DNA of 10,927 nt from an uncultured Bacteroidales bacterium (GTDB lineage: Bacteria; Bacteroidota; Bacteroidia; Bacteroidales; Paludibacteraceae): NCBI GenBank assembly GCA_903912795.1, contig CAIWIS010000206.1:1-10927 (forward strand), written 5' to 3'. The position numbers and the translations under genes are program-made. The notes under the pieces were generated by a model, which was given only the letters and a program-made list of their open reading frames with translations, was not told the DNA's origin and did not search any database. Within the stretch, counting starts at the first letter, position 1. Each line of letters begins with the position of its first letter. Shown here one piece after another: positions 1 to 7,000 of the stretch.

Positions 1-1
1 G

Positions 2-397
2 CATCATCTTATTAAACGCCAACCTTTTCCTGGTCCAGGTTTAGCCGTTCGTATTTTGGGTGATATCACTGCCGAAAAAGTGCGCATTTTGCAAGAAGCC
101 GACGATATTTTCATTACTGGTTTGCGCGATTGGAACTTATACGATAAAGTGTGGCAAGCGGGTGTAATTCTTCTTCCTGTTCAGTCAGTGGGTGTTATGG
201 GCGATGAGCGTACCTACGAAAATGCAGTTGCACTTCGCGCTGTAACTTCGACCGATGCCATGACAGCCGATTGGGCGCAGCTTCCGTATGAGTTTTTGGC
301 TAAAATGTCCAACGAAATCATTAACAAGGTAAAAGGCGTAAATCGTGTGGTGTACGATATTAGTTCAAAACCACCTGCAACTATTGAGTGGGAATGA
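2..397 (+). CDS. guaA: GMP synthase (glutamine-hydrolysing), C-terminal part
   Basis: Partial gene entering from the left edge; the last 131 codons are present, read from base 2. GuaA converts XMP to GMP using ATP and glutamine in the cytoplasm, the last step of guanine nucleotide synthesis. The visible part is the C-terminal dimerisation domain of the synthetase half. Family hallmarks are the start FPGPGLAVRILGDIT, the block SVGVMGDERTYENAVALRAV, then TADWAQLPYEFLA and the almost invariant end KGVNRVVYDISSKPPATIEWE-stop. The glutaminase and ATP-pyrophosphatase domains lie outside the window. The TGA stop shares bases with the ATG of the next gene (ATGA), so the two are probably translated from one transcript. 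Identification is secure from the C-terminal signature; nothing looks broken. Confidence 0.97.
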   Translation, partial: HHLIKRQPFPGPGLAVRILGDITAEKVRILQEADDIFITGLRDWNLYDKVWQAGVILLPVQSVGVMGDERTYENAVALRAVTSTDAMTADWAQLPYEFLAKMSNEIINKVKGVNRVVYDISSKPPATIEWE

Positions 398-1161
398 TTG
401 ATACGCACTCACATATATATTCCGAAGAGTTTGATGTTGATATTGCTGAAGCAATTGAACGAGCTAAAAATGCTGGGATAAAACACATTATTCTACCCAA
501 TGTGGATAGTGTATCGCTGCCACGTATGTTAGCGTTGGAAGCCAACTATCCTGATTATTGCTATGCTGCAATAGGTTTACATCCAACTAGTGTAAACGAT
601 AACTACCATAGTGAGTTAGAACTTGTAAAGTTGGAGTTGGAACGCAGAAAATATATTGCCATTGGCGAAATTGGTATCGACCTATATTGGGATAAAACTT
701 TTTTATCTGAACAGATTATAGCTTTTCAAAAGCAAATTGAATGGGCTTTGGAGTTGGATTTACCCGTAATTATTCATATTCGTAATTCGTTTCGCGAAAC
801 AATGGATGCATTGCAGCCATATAAGGACAAAGGATTGACTGGTGTATTTCATAGTTTTACCGGAACGCTTACTGAGGCTGAAGAAATGCTTAGATTTGGA
901 GGATTTAAATTAGGAATCAATGGAATTGTGACATTTAAGAACGCTGGTTTAGCCGAAACTGTATCAAAAATTGACTTGCAACATATCATTCTCGAAACAG
1001 ATTCACCCTACTTATCACCAACTCCACACAGAGGCAAGCGAAACGAAAGTGCATATTTAACTATAATTAGCGAAAAACTAGCCGAAATTTATGGAATAAG
1101 CTCTGATTATATTGGAAAAATTACAACCATAAATGCTATGAACTTGTTTAAATTGTCATAA
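394..1161 (+). CDS. tatD: TatD-family metal-dependent DNase
   Basis: A complete 255-residue protein, the usual length for this family. TatD proteins are cytoplasmic TIM-barrel hydrolases with two metal ions and 3'-5' DNase activity, linked to DNA repair and turnover. The expected ligands are all present: the N-terminal HxH (His5, His7 in MIDTHSH), Glu92 in IGEIGID, His128 in IIHIRN, His153 in FHSFTG and Asp203 in ETDSPYLSP. The ATG at 394 is chosen because MIDTHSH is the normal TatD beginning and it overlaps the guaA stop as ATGA. A GTG at 388 would add only two residues. The overlap suggests translational coupling with guaA. The E. coli name is borrowed here: no Tat transporter genes are nearby, and the exact paralogue (TatD, YcfH or YjjV type) cannot be decided from this sequence. 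Confidence 0.93.
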   Translation: MIDTHSHIYSEEFDVDIAEAIERAKNAGIKHIILPNVDSVSLPRMLALEANYPDYCYAAIGLHPTSVNDNYHSELELVKLELERRKYIAIGEIGIDLYWDKTFLSEQIIAFQKQIEWALELDLPVIIHIRNSFRETMDALQPYKDKGLTGVFHSFTGTLTEAEEMLRFGGFKLGINGIVTFKNAGLAETVSKIDLQHIILETDSPYLSPTPHRGKRNESAYLTIISEKLAEIYGISSDYIGKITTINAMNLFKLS

Positions 1162-1174
1162 ATTAGTGTTGTAA

Positions 1175-1193
1175 TTGTCTGAAAATCAGACAA
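1175..1193 (+). terminator. Perfect 8-bp hairpin after tatD, possible terminator
   Basis: TTGTCTGA and TCAGACAA form a perfect 8-bp stem around a three-base AAA loop, 13 bases after the tatD stop. It lies where the guaA-tatD transcript should end. However, it is followed by AGTAAAAATTTG rather than a run of T, so it is not a classical intrinsic terminator. It may act as a 3' end-stabilising stem or a weak terminator. Confidence 0.4.
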
Positions 1194-1229
1194 AGTAAAA
1201 ATTTGTTCAACATAAAATTATTTTTATAT

Positions 1230-1259
1230 TTTGTAATTCATAAATTATTCTTATCTTCG
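1230..1259 (+). promoter_or_regulatory. Bacteroidota-type promoter of tRNA-Ser
   Basis: TTTG at 1230-1233 matches the -33 element. TATCTTCG at 1252-1259 matches the -7 element TAnnTTTG with one difference. The spacing is 18 bp. The tRNA begins ten bases after the -7 element, which fits a start point just before its 5' end. Confidence 0.65.
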
Positions 1260-1268
1260 CCGTGTTTT

Positions 1269-1356
1269 GGAGAGGTGCTCGAGCGGTTGAAGAGGCACGC
1301 CTGGAAAGCGTGTATACCCCTAAAGGGTATCGAGAGTTCGAATCTCTTCCTCTCCG
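1269..1356 (+). tRNA. tRNA-Ser (anticodon GGA)
   Basis: An 88-nt class II tRNA. The acceptor stem pairs GGAGAGG (1269-1275) with CCTCTCC (1349-1355), followed by the discriminator G1356 expected for serine. The anticodon stem is CACGC/GCGTG around loop CTGGAAA, giving anticodon GGA at 1303-1305, which reads UCC and UCU codons. The long variable arm contains TACCC/GGGTA, typical of serine tRNAs. The T arm is GAGAG-TTCGAAT-CTCTT. The 3' CCA is not encoded (CAAC follows). No integrase gene or duplicated 3' end is seen nearby, so there is no sign that it has served as an attachment site. Confidence 0.97.
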
Positions 1357-1427
1357 CAACTCAAAATGACAAATTAAAAACAAAAACAAAATAAATTCAA
1401 CAATTTACAACTCAAAAAAAAAGTAAA

Positions 1428-2231
1428 ATGAAAAAGGTATTTGCAATCTTATCAATCGTAGCGATTTTCAGCTTTGGAAGCACTCTTAAGGTAGTAGCTC
1501 AGGATGCAGCTGCTAAAGATCAAGTAACAGCAACAACAGACTCAGCTGTAACCGACTCAACACAAGTAACTGAAGCTGCTCCAGCAGTAGCCGAAGAAGG
1601 TGGTATGCACAAAGGTTTAAAACAAAAATTTATTGAAGGTGGTGCAGGCTGGATGGCTCCTATCGCTTTCTGTTTAATCGTAGGTTTAGCTCTTTGTATC
1701 GAACGTATTCTTTATTTAAGCTTATCTTCAACAAGCACAAAAAAATTGTTGAACAGTATTGATGAAGCTTGGGATAAAGGTGGTGTAACTTCAGCAATGG
1801 AAATTTGCCGCAACACACGTGGTCCTGTAGCGTCCATTTTCTATCAAGGTCTATCTCGTTACGATGAAGGTATCGATGTAGTTGAAAAAACTGTAGCTTC
1901 TTATGGTGGCGTTCAGTTAGGTTTGTTAGAAAAGAACTTAAGCTGGATTACATTATTTATTACATTGTCTCCTTCATTAGGTTTCTTGGGAACAGTAGTA
2001 GGTATGATTCAAGCATTTGACAAAATCCAACAAGTAGGTGATATTTCAGCAACAATTGTAGCAGGTGGTATGAAAGTGGCACTTTTAACAACTGTATTCG
2101 GTCTTATTGTAGCTATGATTCTGCAAATTTTCTTTAACTACATTCTTACATTAATTGAAAGCTTAACTACTGATATGGAAGATTCTTCTATTTCATTGCT
2201 TGATATTATTGTAAAACATTCGAAAAAATAA
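1428..2231 (+). CDS. exbB: ExbB/TolQ/MotA-family proton channel protein
   Basis: A 267-residue inner-membrane protein. ExbB-type proteins form a pentameric channel that, with ExbD, uses proton flow to energise TonB (or Tol) and so outer-membrane transport. Residues 1-24 look like a cleavable signal peptide (MKK, hydrophobic core, VVA before Gln25). An Ala/Thr/Asp-rich linker follows to about residue 60. Predicted membrane helices lie near 75-97, 170-197 and 208-240. The second carries the family block SLGFLGTVVGMIQAF and the third the AGGMKVALLTTVFGLIVA pattern. A signal peptide plus linker before helix 1 is a known layout in Bacteroidota ExbB proteins. It leads a four-gene cluster with two exbD genes, and the gap to the next gene is 23 bases. 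The leader is A-rich with no clear SD. TonB-linked versus Tol-like function cannot be decided here. Confidence 0.92.
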   Translation: MKKVFAILSIVAIFSFGSTLKVVAQDAAAKDQVTATTDSAVTDSTQVTEAAPAVAEEGGMHKGLKQKFIEGGAGWMAPIAFCLIVGLALCIERILYLSLSSTSTKKLLNSIDEAWDKGGVTSAMEICRNTRGPVASIFYQGLSRYDEGIDVVEKTVASYGGVQLGLLEKNLSWITLFITLSPSLGFLGTVVGMIQAFDKIQQVGDISATIVAGGMKVALLTTVFGLIVAMILQIFFNYILTLIESLTTDMEDSSISLLDIIVKHSKK

Positions 2232-2254
2232 ATCGTAATCAAAAAAATATTGAT

Positions 2255-2731
2255 ATGTCAAAAATAGTAGAAAAAGTATCCGGCATTACGGTTCTGCTTC
2301 TCGGTGTTGTTTCAGTAATTCTAGTAGTTTTAATCTACTTAGGAGGAAACGCTGAATCATTGATGGTTGGTGAAGAATCATTAACTGTTCCAAAATTTAC
2401 AGATCCTTTGCTGTATTGGTCGTATCTTTTAGTTGTATTAACTATCGGTATTACAATATCTCTTACAATTTATGGTTTTATTAAATCACTTATAGTAAGT
2501 CCTGCTGCAGCTTTAAAATCGTTAGCTCCATTAATTCTATTTGCCATAATTTTTATAATTTCATGGTTTTTAGGAAGTGCTGAAAAAATCTCAATTATTG
2601 GTTATGAAGGTACCGAAAACGTAGGTTTTTGGGCTAAGTTCAGCGATATGTTGATTTACTCGAGCTATGTATTATTTGTTGGACTTATACTTACAATTGT
2701 AGGTGCAAGTATTTACAGAAAAGTAAAATAA
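2255..2731 (+). CDS. Small four-helix membrane protein of the exbB-exbD cluster
   Basis: A 158-residue protein with no catalytic motif that I recognise. Four hydrophobic segments are predicted near residues 8-30, 54-78, 88-107 and 131-153. A short polar stretch (about 31-52, including ESLMVGEESLTVPKF) follows helix 1, and another (about 108-130) lies between helices 3 and 4. The C-terminus is basic (YRKVK), suggesting that both ends are cytoplasmic. It sits between exbB and exbD on the same strand, 23 and 35 bases from its neighbours, so it is very probably co-transcribed. From its position I infer that it is an accessory of the ExbB-ExbD motor, perhaps aiding assembly or taking part in the complex. 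This is context only. Its GC content and style match its neighbours. Confidence 0.85.
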   Translation: MSKIVEKVSGITVLLLGVVSVILVVLIYLGGNAESLMVGEESLTVPKFTDPLLYWSYLLVVLTIGITISLTIYGFIKSLIVSPAAALKSLAPLILFAIIFIISWFLGSAEKISIIGYEGTENVGFWAKFSDMLIYSSYVLFVGLILTIVGASIYRKVK

Positions 2732-2766
2732 TTTAGAATTTAAACTCAGAATATTTTAATATAATC

Positions 2767-3366
2767 ATGGGAAAAAAGAGAAAAATCAGCGAAATCAATT
2801 CCAGCTCTATGGCTGATATCGCGTTTTTGCTTCTAATTTTCTTCCTTGTAACTACATCCATGAATACAAGCACTGGTTTGTCGCGTAGACTTCCAGCTCC
2901 TTTACCTCCTGGTATGAAAGTTCCACCTGTTGATATTAATAAACGCAATATATTTATTGTGAAAATTAATAGCCAAAACCAATTATTGGTTCAAGGGGAA
3001 GAAATGAACGTAAAAGATTTGCGTGCAAAAGCAAAAGAATTTATTAAAAACGAAGCAAACGATCCTTCACTCCCTGTCAAAACTATGGTTAATATACCAT
3101 TAATTGGGCAGATAGAGATTACAAAAGATCACGTAATTTCGTTGCAAAATGATGTTGATACTCAATATCAAGCGTATATCGAAGTTCAAAATGAACTAGT
3201 AGCCGCGTATAATGAATTAAGAAATGAAATAGCAAATGAGAAATTTGGCAAAAATTTCGTAGATCTTGACGAAAAACAATCTGATGCAGTTCAGGATGTT
3301 TATCCTCAAAAAATCTCTGAAGCTGAGCCTAAAAATTATGGAGGAGTGAAAGATGGCCAAAATTAG
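2767..3366 (+). CDS. exbD: ExbD/TolR-family biopolymer transport protein (first copy)
   Basis: A 199-residue protein with one N-terminal membrane helix (about residues 16-31, MADIAFLLLIFFLVTT). Asp17 at its start is the family's proton-binding residue, which sits inside the ExbB channel. The rest should be periplasmic. Pro-rich LPAPLPPGMKVPP follows the helix, then a KINSQNQLLVQGEEM strand region typical of the ExbD fold. A helical extension follows (about 120-160, QAYIEVQNELVAAYNELRNEIA), then the tail YPQKISEAEPKNYGG, which I recognise from Bacteroidota ExbD proteins. It is longer than the roughly 140 residues of E. coli ExbD because of this extension. Its last 14 bases overlap the start of the second exbD, indicating coupled translation. 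Confidence 0.92.
   Translation: MGKKRKISEINSSSMADIAFLLLIFFLVTTSMNTSTGLSRRLPAPLPPGMKVPPVDINKRNIFIVKINSQNQLLVQGEEMNVKDLRAKAKEFIKNEANDPSLPVKTMVNIPLIGQIEITKDHVISLQNDVDTQYQAYIEVQNELVAAYNELRNEIANEKFGKNFVDLDEKQSDAVQDVYPQKISEAEPKNYGGVKDGQN
3340..3346 (+). promoter_or_regulatory. Strong Shine-Dalgarno for the second exbD
   Basis: GGAGGAG lies six bases before the ATG at 3353, inside the end of the first exbD. It fixes the start of the overlapping gene. It stands out because most other genes in the window have A-rich leaders without a recognisable SD. Confidence 0.75.
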
Positions 3367-3829
3367 AAAAGACAGCGAAAGAGAAACTCCTGAATTGTCA
3401 ACATCATCATTGCCAGATATTATTTTTATGTTTCTATTCTTTTTTATGGCTGTTACAACCATGAAAGAAATAACATTTAAAGTTCGTGTTTCTGCACCAT
3501 CGGCATCCGAAGTTCAAAAGTTGGATAACAAATCGCTTACACGCTATGTGTATGTAGGTAAACCAATGGATCAATATGCTAAATTGTTTGGTTCTGAAAC
3601 TCGTATACAACTTGGTGATGCATTTGCCGATTTAGGTGAATTGGAGAGTTTTGTTGTAAACGAACGTAGTGCTATGAACGAAGACGATCAGAATTTAATG
3701 ACCGTTTCGATAAAAGCTGATAAAGACACAAAAATGGGTATCGTTAATGATATTAAACAATCGCTTCGTAGAGCTTATGCCTTGAAAATTGTTTATACAG
3801 CTAACAAAACTGTTGTTGCAGCGCAATAA
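3353..3829 (+). CDS. exbD: ExbD/TolR-family biopolymer transport protein (second copy)
   Basis: A 158-residue protein and second ExbD paralogue. The N-terminal helix is about residues 21-36 (LPDIIFMFLFFFMAVTT), with Asp22 in the position of the proton-carrying aspartate, so both copies look competent. The periplasmic part (about 40-158) ends in a VSIKADKDTKMGIVNDIKQSLRRA stretch, the usual ExbD C-terminal strand-helix (substrates bind TonB/Pal partners through this domain in better-studied relatives). It lacks the long helical extension of the first copy. Bacteroidota commonly carry paired exbD genes, and the channel may hold a mixed dimer, which is inference. It overlaps the previous gene by 14 bases, has a strong SD, and is followed after 17 bases by a terminator that ends the operon. 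Confidence 0.9.
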   Translation: MAKIRKDSERETPELSTSSLPDIIFMFLFFFMAVTTMKEITFKVRVSAPSASEVQKLDNKSLTRYVYVGKPMDQYAKLFGSETRIQLGDAFADLGELESFVVNERSAMNEDDQNLMTVSIKADKDTKMGIVNDIKQSLRRAYALKIVYTANKTVVAAQ

Positions 3830-3846
3830 TCATTTTACTTTATATA

Positions 3847-3880
3847 TAAAAATGCTCTGAGATATCAGGGCATTTTTTTT
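3847..3880 (+). terminator. Intrinsic terminator of the exb operon
   Basis: The stem AATGCTCTGA (3851-3860) pairs with TCAGGGCATT (3865-3874) around loop GATA, ten pairs with one G-U. Eight T follow at 3873-3880 and A run precedes the stem. This is a textbook Rho-independent terminator just after the second exbD; the A run would also give some T on the opposite strand. Confidence 0.9.
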
Positions 3881-3920
3881 ACATATAAATGTCACGTTTG
3901 CTCGTTTGCAAAGTCTTGAT

Positions 3921-3951
3921 TATCAAACTGAAAATTATACCCTGTTTGATA
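3921..3951. repeat. Inverted repeat upstream of the ileS promoter
   Basis: TATCAAAC (3921-3928) and GTTTGATA (3944-3951) are perfect 8-bp inverted copies 15 bases apart. They end about 20 bases before the ileS -33 element. No T run follows, so it is not a terminator. It could be an operator or a chance AT-rich pairing. Confidence 0.4.
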
Positions 3952-3971
3952 TTGATTAGCGCTCTTAAAGC

Positions 3972-4002
3972 TTTCAAATTTCAGATTATTTTTGTATTTT
4001 TG
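3972..4002 (+). promoter_or_regulatory. Promoter of ileS
   Basis: TATTTTTG at 3995-4002 is an exact Bacteroidota -7 element (TAnnTTTG). TTTC at 3972-3975, 19 bp upstream, is a one-mismatch -33 element. The predicted start near 4008 gives a leader of about 90 bases. Confidence 0.75.
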
Positions 4003-4007
4003 CACCC

Positions 4008-4039
4008 CTAATTAAGTTAATAGTTAATTGGTTAATTAG
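4008..4039 (+). promoter_or_regulatory. AT-rich hairpin and GTTAAT repeats in the ileS leader
   Basis: CTAATTAA (4008-4015) pairs perfectly with TTAATTAG (4032-4039). The loop region holds GTTAAT at 4016-4021 and 4023-4028, with a third copy at 4031-4036. The hairpin would lie at the very 5' end of the predicted ileS transcript, so it could affect mRNA stability or act as a protein site. It shows none of the conserved T-box parts. Confidence 0.4.
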
Positions 4040-4098
4040 CTGCCTTGACGAAATAAAAAATTTCAATAAAATTCGTTTTTAAAACGCACAATTCAGAT

Positions 4099-7000
4099 AT
4101 GACAAAGTTTAAAGAATATTCCGGACTTAATCTTTCCGACGTTAACAAAGAACTATTGAAACGTTGGAAGGATCTTGATATTTTCCATAAAAGTATCGAA
4201 ACTCGCGAAGGAAAACCTTCGTTCGTTTTCTACGAGGGACCTCCTTCTGCTAACGGTATGCCTGGAATTCATCACGTTATGGGACGAACTATTAAGGACG
4301 TTTTTTGTCGTTATAAAACCATGCAAGGTTTTCAGGTAAAGCGTAAGGCAGGTTGGGATACGCATGGATTGCCTGTGGAATTAGGTGTGGAAAAAGCGCT
4401 TGGAATTACCAAGGAAGACATTGGAAGCAAAATAAGTGTTGACGATTACAATGCTGCTTGCCGTAAGGATGTATTGAAATATACAAAAGAGTGGGAAGAT
4501 CTTACTACACAAATGGGATATTGGGTAGATATGAATGATCCATACATTACGTATGACAATCGTTATATCGAAACATTGTGGTGGTTGCTTAAACAACTTT
4601 ACAACAAAAACTTATTATACAAAGGTTATACCATTCAGCCATTTTCGCCTGCTGCTGGTACCGGACTATCAACTCACGAACTTAACCAACCAGGTTGCTA
4701 TCGCGATGTGAAGGATACCACTTGTGTAGCGCAGTTCCACCTCTCCCCAACCCTCTCCATAGGAGAGGGAGAAGAGCGCAACATAAACGAAGTGCTAAAA
4801 CGTAAATTTACGCTCAATTCCCCTCCTTCGGAGGGGTTAGGGGAGGTGTACTTCCTTGCATGGACAACCACTCCATGGACATTACCATCGAATACCGCAC
4901 TTTGTGTTGGTCCTAATATTGATTATGTATTGGTTCAATCAGCAAATCCATATACAAAACAAGAATGTAAACTCATTCTTGCTGAGGCATTATTGGGACA
5001 AGTACTTGGTAAAAACGAATATGAAATTATTGGAAAATGTAAAGGTTCTGAACTAGCAGGTATCGAATACGAGCAATTAATTCCTTGGGTGAATCCTGGC
5101 CAGGGTGCTTTCCGCGTTATTACAGGCGACTTTGTAACTACCGAAGATGGTACAGGTATTGTGCATATTGCACCTACATTTGGTGCCGACGACGACCGTG
5201 TGGCAAAACAAAATGGTGTTCCTCCGATGTTGCTCATTGACAAAGATGGAAATCGCCAGCCTATGGTTGATCGAACGGGTAAATTTTTTAAAATTGGTGA
5301 TTTAAGTGCTGATTTTGTATCAACGAATGTAAATACTGATATTTATAGCGAATTTGCTGGACGATATGTCAAAAATGCTTACGATAACACGCTTACTGAT
5401 GATGACACAACGCTTGATGTTGATATTTGTGTGATGTTAAAGCAACAAGGTTTAGCTTTTAAAATTGAAAAACATACGCATAACTATCCACATTGCTGGC
5501 GTACCGATAAACCTGTTTTATACTATCCGCTCGATAGTTGGTTTGTTAAAACTACAGCTTGTCGCGAGGAGATGATGGCATTGAATGATACGATCAACTG
5601 GAAACCACAATCAACCGGAACAGGTCGCTTTGGCAAATGGCTAGAAAACCTGCAAGACTGGAACCTCAGCCGCAGTCGTTATTGGGGAACTCCGCTTCCT
5701 ATTTGGCGCTCGGAAGATGGCACAGAGGAAATTTGTATTGGATCGGTCGAAGAATTAATGGCAGAAATTGAAAAATCAATTGCAGCTGGATTTATGGCTG
5801 AAAATCCATATAAAAACTTTAAAGTGGGCGAATACACGACCGAGAATTATGCCGTTAAAAATATTGATTTACACCGTCCGTATGTAGATGGTATTATACT
5901 CGTTTCAGCTTCAGGCAAACCCATGAAACGTGAGCTCGACTTAATTGATGTGTGGTTCGATTCGGGAGCAATGCCGTATGCGCAAATGCATTATCCATTC
6001 GAAAACGCGGATTTGATTGACAGTGGAAGCAATTTCCCTGCCGATTTTATTTCGGAAGGAGTTGACCAAACCCGTGGTTGGTTCTTTACACTTCATGCTA
6101 TTAGTACGATGGTTAAAGGTAGTGTGGCATTTAAAAGTGTTATTTCGAACGGATTGGTACTCGATAAAAATGGCAATAAAATGTCGAAACGATTGGGTAA
6201 TGGCGTGGATCCATTTTCAACTATTGAAAAATATGGCTCTGATCCTTTGCGTTGGTATATGATGACAAATGCTTCGCCTTGGGATAACTTGAAATTTGAT
6301 TCGGAAGGTATTGACGAAGTTCGTCGCAAATTTTTCGGAACGCTCTACAACACCTATTCGTTTTTCTCGCTTTATGCTAATGTAGATAAATTTACTTACG
6401 CCGAGACAGAAATACCAATGGAAAACCGTCCGGAAATCGATCGCTGGATTATTTCGTTGCTAAATACCTTGGTGAAAGATGTTACTGAATACTACGAAAC
6501 CTATGAGCCAACTCGTGCTGGACGTGCTATTTCCGATTTTGTAGGCGAAAATTTAAGTAACTGGTATGTTCGGTTGAATCGTAAACGTTACTGGGGTGGT
6601 GATTATGATCAAGATAAAATATCGGCTTATCAAACGTTGTATACTTGTTTGGAGACCGTATCTCGACTAATGGCACCAATCGCACCATTCTTTGCCGACC
6701 AGTTGTTCCTAGATTTGAATGCTGTGACAGGTAAAAATGCTAGCGAATCGGTTCACTTAGCTGATTTTCCATCGTACAACGAAGCTTTAATAGATAGCAA
6801 TTTAGAAGCATGTATGCAGTTAGCGCAACAAACTTCGTCGATGATATTAGCATTACGTCGTAAGGCCGATAAAAAGGTGCGTCAACCACTTTTCAAAGCT
6901 GTAATTCCAGCTTATGACGAAACCACATACAATCAGTTGATTTATATAGCTGACCTCGTAAAAGCCGAAGTAAATGTAAAGGAAATTGAGGTCATACCAG

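Noticed and set aside
388..393. GTG at 388 as start of tatD
   Set aside because: ATG at 394 gives the standard MIDTHSH start and an ATGA overlap with guaA.
1269..1356. tRNA-Ser as the integration site of a mobile element
   Set aside because: No integrase gene, no repeated 3' tRNA segment and only housekeeping genes nearby.
1203..1394. Small open frames on both strands over the tRNA
   Set aside because: They run through the tRNA-Ser gene, have no support, and the RNA gene explains the sequence.
4003..4098. T-box riboswitch in the ileS leader
   Set aside because: The leader is too short and has no T-box sequence or specifier-loop/terminator structure; T-boxes are typical of Firmicutes.
4738..4848. 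Possible frameshift or assembly artefact inside ileS
   Set aside because: The frame is open on both sides, the insert is exactly 37 codons without stops, and the flanking protein is normal IleRS. A structured repeat element explains it better.
4731..4855. Target-site duplication around the ileS element
   Set aside because: Flanks GCAGTTC and TACTTCC share only a short TTC at different distances from the ends, which is not convincing.
4935..5243. 102-codon open frame on the - strand in the editing-domain region of ileS
   Set aside because: Shadow of conserved IleRS coding sequence.
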